Positions 9,145 through 24,097 of a stretch of 35,785 bases of DNA are shown one piece after another. The position numbers were made by a program, and so were the translations under genes. The DNA comes from Pseudomonadota bacterium (GTDB lineage: Bacteria > Pseudomonadota > Alphaproteobacteria > Acetobacterales > Acetobacteraceae). The stretch lies in contig JAKBCB010000002.1 of the NCBI GenBank assembly GCA_021808185.1, positions 1 through 35,785 on the forward strand, given 5' to 3'. The notes below the pieces were generated by a model. That model saw only the letters and a list, made by a program, of their open reading frames with translations, made no database searches and was not told the origin of the DNA. Position 1 is the first letter of the stretch. Every line of letters begins with the position of its first letter.

Positions 9145-10344
9145 TCACGCGGAGGCGAACCCGAGCAGGTGCGCCAGATCCTTGAAGAAGACGCGCACAT
9201 GCGCCGCCGGCCGCGAACGCACCAGTTCCTTGTTCATGTAGGCATCCCAGGTCAGCCGCTGGATGTCCGGGTCGCGACACAGCTTGACGAATGTTTCCCG
9301 ACGCTTATCGGAGGAGTACCAGAACCACTGCATCATCCCCAAGATCCAGAACACCCGCCCGTGCAGCCGCATGAACGCCCGCCGCGCGCCGGCCAGCGCG
9401 GTCGCGCGCCCGGTGGCCAGGAACGCCTCGGCGGCATCGGCGGCGAACCGACCGCCGGCCATTGCGTAGTAGATGCCCTCGCCCGAGGCCGGCGCCACCA
9501 CGCCCGCCGCGTCGCCGGCCAGCACCACGTCGCGCCCGTTGTCCCACCGCTTCATCGGCCGCAGCGGAATCGGCGCCCCCTCCCGCCGCAGCGTCGGCTG
9601 CCCGGCGAGGCCGGCGGCGGCGCGCAGGTCCGTGACCGATTTGCGCAGCGAGAAGCCCTTTCTGGCCGAGCCGCTGCCGACGCTGGTGGTCTCGCCATGG
9701 GGGAACACCCAGCCGTAGAAATCCGGGGAGATTTTGCCCTGGTACCAGACATCGCAGCGCGCCGAGTCGAACGCCGCGAGGCCCTCGCCGCTGCCGTGGC
9801 GGGGGGAGCGGACGATCTCGTGGTAGGCGAACACGTAGCGGACCCGCTGCCAGCCCGCGACGCATTGCCGCGCCACCTGCGACTTCGCCCCGTCCGCGCC
9901 GATCACCACACGCCCGCGCACGCGCTGCTCGGCGCCATCCGGGTCGGTATAAATGATGGTCGCCATGCCGTGCGGGTCGCGCTCGAACCGATGGAACGTG
10001 CCGGTGCGGCGGATGGCGCCGTGCGCGGCGGCGCGGTCGCGGAGGAATTCGTCGAACACCTCGCGGTCCACCATGCCGACGAACCCGCCCTCGATCGGCA
10101 TCTCCACCTCTCGCGCGGCGGGTGAGACCATGCGGGCGGCGCGGACGCGGGCGACCAGCAGGTCGTCGGGGATGGCGAAGTCGCGGATCAGCCGTGGCGG
10201 GATCGCGCCGCCGCAGGGTTTGATGCGCCCGGCGCGGTCGAGCAGCAGCACACGCCGCCCGGCCCGCGCCAGATCGTCCGCCGCCGTCGCGCCGGAGGGG
10301 CCACCGCCCACCACGATCGCGTCGAATGTGTCGGTGGTGCTCAT
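9145..10344 (-). CDS. bchP: Geranylgeranyl reductase (bacteriochlorophyll tail reductase)
   Basis: The 399-residue flavoprotein reduces three double bonds of the geranylgeranyl tail of bacteriochlorophyll to phytyl. The FAD-binding Rossmann motif (GGGPSG) is at 13-18, followed by RRVLLLDRAGRIKPCGGA, typical of BchP/ChlP. A second FAD contact, VLAGDAAGVVAPASGEGIYYAM, occurs near residue 290. The ORF track starts 39 codons upstream, but the ATG at 10344 follows CAGGGAG and matches the usual N-terminus. It lies 31 bases downstream of bchG. In many purple bacteria a PucC-type gene separates bchG and bchP; here it is absent. Confidence 0.93.
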   Translation of the reverse strand: MSTTDTFDAIVVGGGPSGATAADDLARAGRRVLLLDRAGRIKPCGGAIPPRLIRDFAIPDDLLVARVRAARMVSPAAREVEMPIEGGFVGMVDREVFDEFLRDRAAAHGAIRRTGTFHRFERDPHGMATIIYTDPDGAEQRVRGRVVIGADGAKSQVARQCVAGWQRVRYVFAYHEIVRSPRHGSGEGLAAFDSARCDVWYQGKISPDFYGWVFPHGETTSVGSGSARKGFSLRKSVTDLRAAAGLAGQPTLRREGAPIPLRPMKRWDNGRDVVLAGDAAGVVAPASGEGIYYAMAGGRFAADAAEAFLATGRATALAGARRAFMRLHGRVFWILGMMQWFWYSSDKRRETFVKLCRDPDIQRLTWDAYMNKELVRSRPAAHVRVFFKDLAHLLGFASA

Positions 10345-10375
10345 CCGTGGCTCCCTGAGAGATGGCCGGCCGGCG

Positions 10376-11299
10376 TCATCCCGCCCCCCCCGCGCGCATC
10401 GCGTGCAGCGCGAAGGCACCGGCCAACATGCCGAGCACGTACAGGCTGGTGCCTGTGGCATTGTACCAGGGCGCCCGCGCCTTCGGTGCCGCCATCAGTT
10501 TCGCCATCAGCCCAAATTGAACCGCGAGCATCACGGCGACGAGGCCGGCATGCACCGGGAAGCCCCACACCGCCAGCAGCGTCACCACCACCGCCTGCGG
10601 CGCCGCCATCATCACGCACGCCAGCGCCGCCGCCTGCTCCACCCCGAACACGGCGGGCAGGGAAGCGATGCCCATGCGGCGGTCGCCCTCCACCGACTTA
10701 AAATCGTTCAGGGTCATGATGCCGTGCGCGCCGAAGCTGTAGAGGCCGGCGAGCGCGAACACCCGCGCATCCGGCATTCCGCCCGCCATCAGCGCCGCCC
10801 CCGTGACCCAGGGCAGCCCTTCGTAACAGGCGCCGCAAGCGGCATTGCCCCACCAGCCATTCTGCTTCAGCCGCAGCGGCGGCGCGCTGTACGCCCATGC
10901 CAGCGCCAGCCCGAGCAGCGTCGCGGCAAGGGCGATATCGCCCAGGAATCCGCCGACCAGCAGCGACAGAAGCGTCCAACAGATTGATATATATAGGCCC
11001 ATCCGGCCGGGAATTCGCCCCGACGGAATCGGCCGGCCTGGCTCGTTGATGGCGTCAACGTGACGATCGAACCAGTCGTTCACCGCTTGGCTGGTGCCGC
11101 ACACCAGCGGCCCGCACAGCGCCACCCCCGCGACCAGGAACGGCCAGCGCCCGGACGGCACGCCGACCGAGGCGACACCGCAGCCGAAGGCCCACATCGG
11201 CGCGAACCAGGTGATCGGCTTGAGCAGCTCCAGCGCCGCCTTCGGGGCGAAGCCGGGCGCCGGCGCGGCCGGGTGGCGGGCGAGGCTAATCGTGTCCAT
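10376..11299 (-). CDS. bchG: Bacteriochlorophyll synthase
   Basis: The roughly 307-residue integral membrane prenyltransferase esterifies bacteriochlorophyllide a with geranylgeranyl diphosphate. It belongs to the UbiA family: the Mg-diphosphate motif NDWFDRHVDAINEP is followed by GRPIPSGRIP, and multiple hydrophobic helices are visible. YSAPPLRLKQNGWWGN is characteristic of ChlG/BchG. I chose the ATG at 11299, whose frame overlaps the last 14 bases of ppsR; the ORF track's 11323 start is possible but deeper in ppsR. The overlap implies translational coupling. An eight-base G run near the 3' end falls in the last few codons, where slippage would do little harm. Confidence 0.92.
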   Translation of the reverse strand: MDTISLARHPAAPAPGFAPKAALELLKPITWFAPMWAFGCGVASVGVPSGRWPFLVAGVALCGPLVCGTSQAVNDWFDRHVDAINEPGRPIPSGRIPGRMGLYISICWTLLSLLVGGFLGDIALAATLLGLALAWAYSAPPLRLKQNGWWGNAACGACYEGLPWVTGAALMAGGMPDARVFALAGLYSFGAHGIMTLNDFKSVEGDRRMGIASLPAVFGVEQAAALACVMMAAPQAVVVTLLAVWGFPVHAGLVAVMLAVQFGLMAKLMAAPKARAPWYNATGTSLYVLGMLAGAFALHAMRAGGAG

Positions 11300-12737
11300 C
11301 GTTGTCCAGATCCCCCAGGCCATAGCGGCGCAGCTTCACGTAGAGGCTCTGCCGGCTCAGCCCGAGCATCTCGGCGGCGGATGCGCGGTTGTCCCCGGTC
11401 AGTTCCAGCGCCGCCTCGATGCACAGCCGCTCGATCACGTCCGTTGCCTCGCGCACCAGATCCTTCAGCGCGACCCGGCCGATCAATTCAGTCAGCTGCT
11501 CGACCGAGCGTGGCAGGTCGCGGCCGATGCGGCTTTCGGTGCGCAGGCGCGGGCCGACATTGCGGATGGCGAAGCCGAAATTCGGCTGACCGCCATTGGC
11601 CGCGACCGCGACCGCCGAGACCTCCACCTGCGCCGTGGCCCCGTTCTCGCCGCGCACCGAGGTCGCAAAAAAACGGATCGCGCCACGGCTGCGCACGTTG
11701 GAGATCAGCACGTGCAGGTCCAGCGCCGACTGGCCGAGCCAGCGGTCGAGCGACTCGCCGCGCGCCTGGTCCTCGCTGGCGAGCTGCGCCATGTCGAGGA
11801 AGGCGGCGTTGGCGGCCAGCACCGTGCCGTCGTGGTCGGCGAGCACGAACGCATCCGGGCCGTGGTCCACCACCGCGAGCAGGCGCGCGCGCACGCTCTC
11901 GGCGGGGGAGGCCGCGGCGCGCGGCTGCTGGCGGGCCAGCCGCACCAGGAACAACGTGGCGGCATCCTGGCGAAACAGCGCGGCGGCCAGCGACACCGCC
12001 GTCTTGCCGTCGGCCAGCAGCGCCGGCGCGTTGTCGGCCCGGCCGCCGGCGCGCACGGCGGCAAGATGCGCCTGGATGGCGGGCGCGCTCTCGGCCGTGA
12101 ACAGGTCGAGCAGCGCTTTGCCGATCAGGTGGTCGCCCGGAGCATCGAGCATCTCGCTCGCCGCAGGGTTAACCTCGGCCACGCGGTTGCGCGCGGCGTC
12201 CACCACGAGCACCGAATCGGTCGAGCTTTGGAACAGCAGCCGGTAGCGCATCTCCACCTCGCGCAGCCGCGCGTAGTCGCGGTCGAGCGATTGCTGCGCG
12301 TTGACCAGCCGCTGTTGCAGCGCGGAGACCGCGCGCAGATCGCGGCCGAACGCGACGACACGGCCATCCTCGCTTGCCGGGGCGGCGCTGTACAACACCG
12401 GCACCGAGGCGCCCTGCGGATTGACATGGTTGATGTGGCGCCAGCGCGCGGCCGCCTCGGTGCCGGCGTGGCGCAGCAATTGTTCGGTCTTGGCGCGGCT
12501 GTCGGCGGCCACCGTTTCCACCAGATTTCGGCCGACCCAGCCATCGGCGTTCGGCAGTTCCGCCGCAAGATCGGCGCTGTGGAACGCGAGATCGAGGATC
12601 ATGCCGGCCGCATCGACGACGATGGCGATGTCGGCGGCAGCCGCGATCAGGGTGGCGGCGGACGCGGCATCCAGATCCCCCAGCGATGTCTGGGGCGTCA
12701 CAAAGGCCTTCACGAGCGACGAGATCCTCCAATGCAT
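11286..12737 (-). CDS. ppsR: PpsR/CrtJ photosynthesis repressor
   Basis: The 483-residue regulator represses bch, crt and puc-type promoters under oxygen. It starts with the family's SLGDLDAASAATLIAAAADIAIV, which opens an N-terminal PAS domain. A glutamine-rich linker helix (about 138-165) precedes a second PAS (about 165-270), then a third PAS (about 285-395). A Fis-type helix-turn-helix closes the protein (CIEAALELTGDNRASAAEML, SRQSLYVKLRRYGL). AGGAGGG precedes the ATG with good spacing. Only one cysteine, Cys439 in the HTH domain, occurs in the entire protein. The second redox cysteine described for CrtJ/PpsR (Cys249/251) is absent. It follows aerR by 39 bases. Confidence 0.95.
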   Translation of the reverse strand: MHWRISSLVKAFVTPQTSLGDLDAASAATLIAAAADIAIVVDAAGMILDLAFHSADLAAELPNADGWVGRNLVETVAADSRAKTEQLLRHAGTEAAARWRHINHVNPQGASVPVLYSAAPASEDGRVVAFGRDLRAVSALQQRLVNAQQSLDRDYARLREVEMRYRLLFQSSTDSVLVVDAARNRVAEVNPAASEMLDAPGDHLIGKALLDLFTAESAPAIQAHLAAVRAGGRADNAPALLADGKTAVSLAAALFRQDAATLFLVRLARQQPRAAASPAESVRARLLAVVDHGPDAFVLADHDGTVLAANAAFLDMAQLASEDQARGESLDRWLGQSALDLHVLISNVRSRGAIRFFATSVRGENGATAQVEVSAVAVAANGGQPNFGFAIRNVGPRLRTESRIGRDLPRSVEQLTELIGRVALKDLVREATDVIERLCIEAALELTGDNRASAAEMLGLSRQSLYVKLRRYGLGDLDNDGHD

Positions 12738-12776
12738 GTCCCGCCCTCCTCGCTTACGCCCTATCGCCGCCGGCTG

Positions 12777-13721
12777 TCAGCCGCGCCGACGATCACCGCC
12801 CCCGATCCGGACCGGTTCCCCGTTGACTGCGACGTCATCCCCCGATCCGGCCCGTGCGCCGGCCGGGGCCAGCAGCGAGACCAGCGTGTTGGCGCGCAAC
12901 ACCGCCTCTCGCCCGTCGCCGGCGGTCGCGTCCGCGCCGAGTTGCGGGGCGAATTCAGGGTGCGCGATGAAGATCGGGCCGCCGACCATGATGCGCAGCG
13001 CGCGGTTGCAGGTGTCTCGCCGCGCCGCCCGGATCGCGGCCGCCACCGGATCCAGCCGTTCGCCGGAGCCTACCGAAATGCCGACGATATCGAAGCTGTC
13101 ATGCCGCACCGAGCTGCCGAGATCGGCCGGCGTGGCCGGCAGGCCGAGGCTCACCAGCCATCCGTCGCGATGGAAGAATTCGCCGACCACGGCGAGACCA
13201 AACGTATGCTGCTCACCGGGAGCGGGCAGCAGCAGCACGCGCCGCGCAGGCCCGACCAGCCGCGGGACCGGGATGACCAGCGCGCGACCAAGATCCCGCA
13301 CGATGGTTTGTAGCCGCCACAGCCCCACCGTGACCTCGGTAAAGTCGCATAAATCCTGCTCCCACATCTCGCCCAGCCGCCGCGCGGCGGGGGCGAGCAG
13401 ATCCAGATACAGCGACTCGACGCTGGCGCCGCCGGTTTGCAGCCGATGCACCAGATCGTCCTGCGCCGGCAGATCGTTCGCCAGCACCAGCCCGGTCATC
13501 CGCTCGACATCCACCAACCGCGGCGCACACACCTGCAAGGGCAGGGGCGCTGCCTGTCGGTGCGCGAGCAGCAAGCGGGGAACGACCTCCCGCTCCACCG
13601 CGCCGGCCAGCAGGGCGGCACGGTGCCAGTTAGCCTCACCCCTGCGGCCGGCGGGTGCATGGGCCATCTCGCCCTCGCTCCAGCCCGGTCCGGCGACAAT
13701 CTGCTCTGTGCTCACACCCAT
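12777..13721 (-). CDS. aerR: PpaA/AerR cobalamin-binding antirepressor
   Basis: The 314-residue protein is the usual partner gene of ppsR. A helical B12-binding cap domain carries MWEQDLCDFTEVTVGLWRLQ (119-138). The Rossmann-like cobalamin domain follows, with a GEQHTFG motif at 169-175. Its His172 is in the position expected to contact cobalt. In Rhodobacter, AerR/PpaA bound to cobalamin antagonises CrtJ/PpsR in response to light and oxygen. The ATG at 13721 follows AGGGGGAG. The gene is the promoter-proximal member of the leftward unit and diverges from bchF across a shared control region. The last 25 residues are low complexity. Confidence 0.92.
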   Translation of the reverse strand: MGVSTEQIVAGPGWSEGEMAHAPAGRRGEANWHRAALLAGAVEREVVPRLLLAHRQAAPLPLQVCAPRLVDVERMTGLVLANDLPAQDDLVHRLQTGGASVESLYLDLLAPAARRLGEMWEQDLCDFTEVTVGLWRLQTIVRDLGRALVIPVPRLVGPARRVLLLPAPGEQHTFGLAVVGEFFHRDGWLVSLGLPATPADLGSSVRHDSFDIVGISVGSGERLDPVAAAIRAARRDTCNRALRIMVGGPIFIAHPEFAPQLGADATAGDGREAVLRANTLVSLLAPAGARAGSGDDVAVNGEPVRIGGGDRRRG

Positions 13722-13762
13722 CGTATGCTCCCCCTGCTGAGTGGATGCTTTTCGCTTTTGTG

Positions 13763-13796
13763 TGTCAAGCGGACTTTACGTCCATCTCGCTTGACA
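13763..13796. promoter_or_regulatory. Perfect inverted repeat, predicted double PpsR operator
   Basis: Nine-base arms TGTCAAGCG and CGCTTGACA are perfectly complementary and separated by 16 bases. Each arm begins a match to the PpsR/CrtJ consensus TGT-N12-ACA with one mismatch: TGT-N12-ACG at 13763-13780 and CGT-N12-ACA at 13779-13796. The two sites overlap by two bases. PpsR is encoded next door and normally binds two such sites at bch promoters. The position between divergent aerR and bchF suits control of both directions. Confidence 0.65.
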
Positions 13797-13820
13797 AGCC
13801 GTTTGCAGCGCGCCTAGCCT
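13791..13820 (+). promoter_or_regulatory. Possible sigma70-type promoter for the bchF superoperon
   Basis: TTGACA at 13791-13796 matches the -35 consensus exactly and lies inside the right arm of the PpsR-like repeat. TAGCCT at 13815-13820 could serve as the -10 after an 18-base spacer, though it matches only about half the consensus. Overlap of operator and -35 would explain repression. Confidence 0.4.
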
Positions 13821-13854
13821 CCGAATGCGAACACGAGACGCAAGGGGAGGCGAG

Positions 13855-13989
13855 ATGGATCGCCTGCAATATCAAGAGGCTAGGCTCGAATTCCGCAAAG
13901 CCTGGCAGCGCGGCCCCAGGCAGGCATCAGCCGTTAACGCACTACCGCAGCGCGCAGCCGAGGCGATGTCAAGCCATGTTTACAATTAG
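13855..13989 (+). CDS. Small ORF (44 aa) in the bchF leader, unknown function
   Basis: This ORF is too short for the supplied track. An ATG at 13855 lies four bases after AAGGGGAGG, one of the better ribosome binding sites in the region, and the frame runs 44 codons to a TAG. The product begins MDRLQYQEARLEFRKAWQRG and ends AMSSHVYN. It is basic, probably helical, with no membrane segment, signal peptide or cysteine. I do not recognise it. It lies about 35 bases downstream of the candidate -10 and ends 91 bases before bchF, so it would be the first translated ORF of the superoperon transcript. It could be a small protein, a leader peptide, or a chance ORF. Confidence 0.4.
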   Translation: MDRLQYQEARLEFRKAWQRGPRQASAVNALPQRAAEAMSSHVYN

Positions 13990-14073
13990 CGATTTCGGGC
14001 GCATCGTGGGATTTGTCGATTGTTGCCCGTGGGGCGCCTCGGCGGGCCGGCAACTGGTGCGGCAAGCGGATGA

Positions 14074-15858
<1,785 letters not shown>

Positions 15859-15861
15859 GCG

Positions 15862-17362
15862 ATGCAACTCACGCTGTGGACCTACGAAGGCCCCCCCCAT
15901 GTCGGCGCGATGCGCGTGGCCACCGCGATGGAGGGCGTACACTACGTGCTGCACGCGCCACAGGGCGACACGTATGCGGACCTGCTGTTCACGATGATCG
16001 AGCGGCTGCCGAAGCGCCCGCCGGTGACATACACGACTTTCCAGGCGCGCGACCTGGGCGGGGATACCGCCGCACTGTTCCAGAACGCCGCACGCGACGC
16101 CTATGCGCGGTTCCAGCCGGAGGCGCTGCTGGTCGGCGCGTCCTGCACCGCCGAACTGATCCAGGACGATCCTGGCGGACTTGCGCGGGCGTTGAACCTG
16201 CCGGTCCCCGTCGTGGCACTGGAGCTGCCCGCTTACCAAAAAAAGGAAAACTGGGGGGCAGCGGAGACATTCTATCAACTCGTGCGCGCTTGTGCCGGCC
16301 CGAACGCCCCCCCCCCGGGCGGGCCGCGGCTGACGCGCGCGGGCCGGGCGCGGCCGAGCTGCAACATCCTCGGCCCGACCGCGCTCGGCTTCCGCCACCG
16401 CGACGATGTACGCGAGGTCCGTGACCTGCTCGACGGACTCGGGATCGACGTGAACGTCGTGGCACCGCTTGGCGCGAGGCCGGCGGACCTCGCGCGGCTC
16501 GGCAACGCGGACTTCAACGTCGTGCTATATCCCGAAATCGCGCATGTGGCGGTGCAATGGCTGTCGCGAACATTCCAGCAGCCGGCAACGAAGATCGTGC
16601 CGATCGGGGTGAATGCGACGCGCGCATTCATCGAGGAAGTCTGCGCGCTCGCGGGGCTTGATGCGCAGCCGGCGTTAGCCGCATTCGCCCCGCGCGCGGC
16701 GTGGTATGCGCGCTCGGTCGACTCGACGTATCTAACCGGCAAACGAGTATTCGTGTTCGGCGATGCCACACATGCAATCGCCGCGGCGCGCGTAGCGGTA
16801 GAAGAACTCGGCTTCGTCGTCGTCGGCCTGGGCAGCTACAGCCGAGAGTTCGGGCGCGAGGTGCGCGAGGCTGCGAAGCTGTATGGCGTGGAGGCGCTGC
16901 TGACCGACGACTATCTCGAGGTCGAGCAGAAGATCGCTGAGGCCCAGCCGGATCTGGTGCTCGGCACGCAGATGGAGCGGCATATCGCCAAGCGGTTGCG
17001 CGTGCCGTGCGCCGTGATCTCCGCCCCAGTGCATGTCCAGGATTTTCCCGCGCGGCATTCGCCGCAGATGGGCATCGAAGGCGCCAACGTGCTGTTTGAC
17101 GCCTGGGTGCATCCTCTGATGATGGGGTTGGAGGAGCATCTGTTGACGATGTTCCGCGAAGATTTCGAATTTCACGGCGAGGCGGCCCCGTCGCATCTCG
17201 GCGTACCATGTGAGCCTGCGGTCACCATGGCGCCGTCCTGGGCGCGCGACGCCGAGAAGGAGCTTGGCAAGATCCCGTTCTTCGTCCGTGGCAAGGCGCG
17301 CCGGAATACCGAGCGCTTCGCACAGGAGCGTGGCCTGGAAACCATAACGGTGGAGACGTTGT

Positions 17363-17391
<29 letters not shown>
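15862..17391 (+). CDS. bchB: Light-independent protochlorophyllide reductase subunit B
   Basis: The 509-residue NifK-like partner of BchN supplies the fourth, aspartate ligand of the cluster: Asp36 (QGDTYAD) is at the residue number known for this family. Cys95 is in [29 protein letters not shown] holds the likely catalytic Asp. A C-terminal PCP_red-type domain ends in [14 protein letters not shown]. The gene carries unusually many homopolymers: eight C at 15891, seven A at 16238, six G at 16253 and ten C at 16307. The ten-C tract codes for a proline-rich, poorly conserved loop between the conserved blocks. The reading frame is intact as given. Confidence 0.95.
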
Positions 17392-21905
<4,514 letters not shown>

Positions 21906-21906
<1 letters not shown>

Positions 21907-22607
21907 TGAGCACCCCCAGCTACCTCGCGCGGCGCGGGCAGATCGAGACGTATTTCGACCGGACAGCGGCGGACACTTGGGCGCGGCTGACATCGGACAC
22001 GCCGGTCAGCGGCATTCGCGCAACGGTGCGCGCGGGGCGTGACCGGATGCGCGCGACGCTGCTCGGGTGGTTGCCGAGCGATCTATACGGCCGCCGCGTG
22101 CTGGATGCCGGGTGCGGCACTGGCGCGATGGCCGTGGAACTCGCGCGGCGCGGCGCGGACGTGGTGGCGATCGATCTGGCGCCGACGTGGGTGGACGTGG
22201 CGCGCGCACGCTGGGCGGAAGAGTCATTCTCAGGAACGATCGCGTTCCGGACGGGCGACATGCTGGACGAGTCGCTCGGGCAGTTTGACTATGTGGTCGG
22301 CATGGACTCGCTGATCCATTATCGGGCGGCCGACATGGTGCGTGCCATCGCGGCACTCTCGGCGCGCACGCAGCAATCCATGATGGTGACGTTCGCGCCG
22401 CGCACGCCGATGCTGTCCGTGATGCATGCGGTCGGGCGGCTGTTCCCGTTCGGCGATCGAGCACCGGCGATCGAGCCGGTTGGAGAGGCAGTGATTTCGC
22501 GACTGTTGCTGGCAGACGCGGCAATGGCGCCTTGGCGCGTCGGGCGCACGCAGCGTATCGCCAACGGCTTCTATACATCGCAGGCGATGGAGGTTGTGCG
22601 GTCATGA
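21906..22607 (+). CDS. bchM: Magnesium protoporphyrin IX O-methyltransferase
   Basis: The 233-residue SAM-dependent enzyme methylates the ring C propionate of Mg-protoporphyrin IX, preparing it for the cyclase (AcsF). Motif I is VLDAGCGTGAM, followed by an acidic VVAIDLAP for the ribose of SAM. GMDSLIHYRAADM and the TFAPRTPML segment are typical of BchM/ChlM. The track's 21831 start lies in the bchL shadow; the ATG at 21906 in a TGATG junction gives the expected length and MSTPSYLARRGQIETYFD N-terminus. The stop overlaps lhaA. Confidence 0.95.
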
Positions 22608-24082
22608 GCGGCATGCGCATCGCTCCTCTCGGCGGTATGGCGCGGCGGGCGCGGCAGGCTAACGATGCCGTGGCACGACGCTGGAGCAAAATCGGGCCGA
22701 GCTTTCTGCCATTCGCCGATGTCGGCACCAGCGAATTGCCAACGGCGCGGCTGCTTCGGCTGTCGCTGTTCCAGGTTACGGTGGGCATGGCGGCGGTGCT
22801 GCTGATCGGCACCCTGAACCGGGTCATGATCGTGGAACTTGGCGTGCCAGCGTGGCTGGTAGCCGTGATGGTGTCGCTGCCACTGATCGCGGCGCCGTTC
22901 CGCGCGGTGATCGGCTTCCGCTCCGACACGCACCGCTCCGTGCTTGGGTGGCGGCGGGTACCGTATTTGTGGATGGGCACGCTGCTGCAATTTGGCGGGC
23001 TGGCGATCATGCCATTCGCGCTGATCATCCTGTCAGGTGATACCAATGGACCGATCATAGTCGGCCAGGCGGCGGCGGCGCTGGCGTTTCTGTTGGTGGG
23101 TGCCGGGCTGCACACGACGCAGACGGTGGGTCTGGCGCTGGCGACGGATCTGGCGCCAACCGAGGCCCAGCCGAAGGTTGTCGCCCTGCTTTGCGTGATG
23201 CTGATGCTTGGCATGATCGGCAGCGCGCTGCTGTTCGGCGCCATGCTGGCGCACTTCAGCGAATTGCGGCTGATCCAGGTTGTGCAGGGATCGGCGGTCG
23301 CGACGATGGTGCTGAACGGTATCGCTCTGTGGAAACAGGAGGCTCGCAATCCGGCTCTGACGGCGCTCGACCGGATGCGGCCGACGTTCGCCGAGGCGTG
23401 GCGCGCGTTCGACAGGAGCGGCGCGGCGCGACGGCGGCTGGTTGCGCTGGGGTTCGGCACGATTGCCTTCTCCATGCAGGACATTCTGCTGGAGCCGTAT
23501 GGCGGGCAGGTGCTGCATCTACCAGTGGGTGCGACGACATCGCTGACGGCGCTGTTGGCGGGTGGTGGTATGGCGGGGTTCTTCTATGCCGCGAACAAGC
23601 TCGCCAATGGCGCCGATCCGTATCGCCTCGCCGCGTTTGGCGTACTGATTGGCTTGTGCGCATTCAGTTCGGTGATTTTCGCCGGTGTGCTGGCATCGCC
23701 TTTCCTATTCGGGGCAGGTGTCGGGTTGATCGGCCTTGGCGCTGGGCTTTTCGCGCACTGCACGCTGACCGCGGCAATGGGGATGGCACCACGCGGACAG
23801 ATCGGCCTCGCATTGGGGATCTGGGGTGCGGTGCAGGCGTCCGCCGCTGGAATTGCCGTCGCCGCGGGCGGGTTGATCCGCGACGGTGTGGCAGCGCTGG
23901 CCGCACGCGGCGTTCTGGGCGCGGCATTGGACGGTCCGACGACTGGGTACGCTGTCGTCTATAACATCGAACTTGCCTTGTTGCTGGCGACGTTGATCGC
24001 GATCGGTCCGCTGGTCCGGCGGAACGTGGGCGTACCGAGCGCGCGATCGTCGTCCCGCTACCCCTCTCCTGTTGCACCCTGA
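22604..24082 (+). CDS. lhaA: LH1 assembly protein, PucC/LhaA family major-facilitator-type protein
   Basis: The 492-residue protein has about twelve membrane helices and belongs to the BCD/PucC family. The N-terminal cytoplasmic stretch leads to SELPTARLLRLSLFQVTVGM, and WRRVPYLWMGTLLQFGGLAIMPFA is characteristic. In Rhodobacter, LhaA helps insert pigments and assemble LH1, and it is regularly placed between bchM and puhA, as here. The start used is the ATG at 22604, in an ATGA overlap with bchM. puhA follows after 15 bases. It is the only PucC-type gene in the window; the second copy often found between bchG and bchP is missing. Confidence 0.92.
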   Translation: MSGMRIAPLGGMARRARQANDAVARRWSKIGPSFLPFADVGTSELPTARLLRLSLFQVTVGMAAVLLIGTLNRVMIVELGVPAWLVAVMVSLPLIAAPFRAVIGFRSDTHRSVLGWRRVPYLWMGTLLQFGGLAIMPFALIILSGDTNGPIIVGQAAAALAFLLVGAGLHTTQTVGLALATDLAPTEAQPKVVALLCVMLMLGMIGSALLFGAMLAHFSELRLIQVVQGSAVATMVLNGIALWKQEARNPALTALDRMRPTFAEAWRAFDRSGAARRRLVALGFGTIAFSMQDILLEPYGGQVLHLPVGATTSLTALLAGGGMAGFFYAANKLANGADPYRLAAFGVLIGLCAFSSVIFAGVLASPFLFGAGVGLIGLGAGLFAHCTLTAAMGMAPRGQIGLALGIWGAVQASAAGIAVAAGGLIRDGVAALAARGVLGAALDGPTTGYAVVYNIELALLLATLIAIGPLVRRNVGVPSARSSSRYPSPVAP

Positions 24083-24097
24083 AGATCGAGGTCCGCG

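Noticed and set aside
11094-13313. 739-aa plus-strand ORF opposite ppsR and aerR
   Set aside because: Antisense shadow; both minus-strand genes have clear domains and ribosome binding sites.
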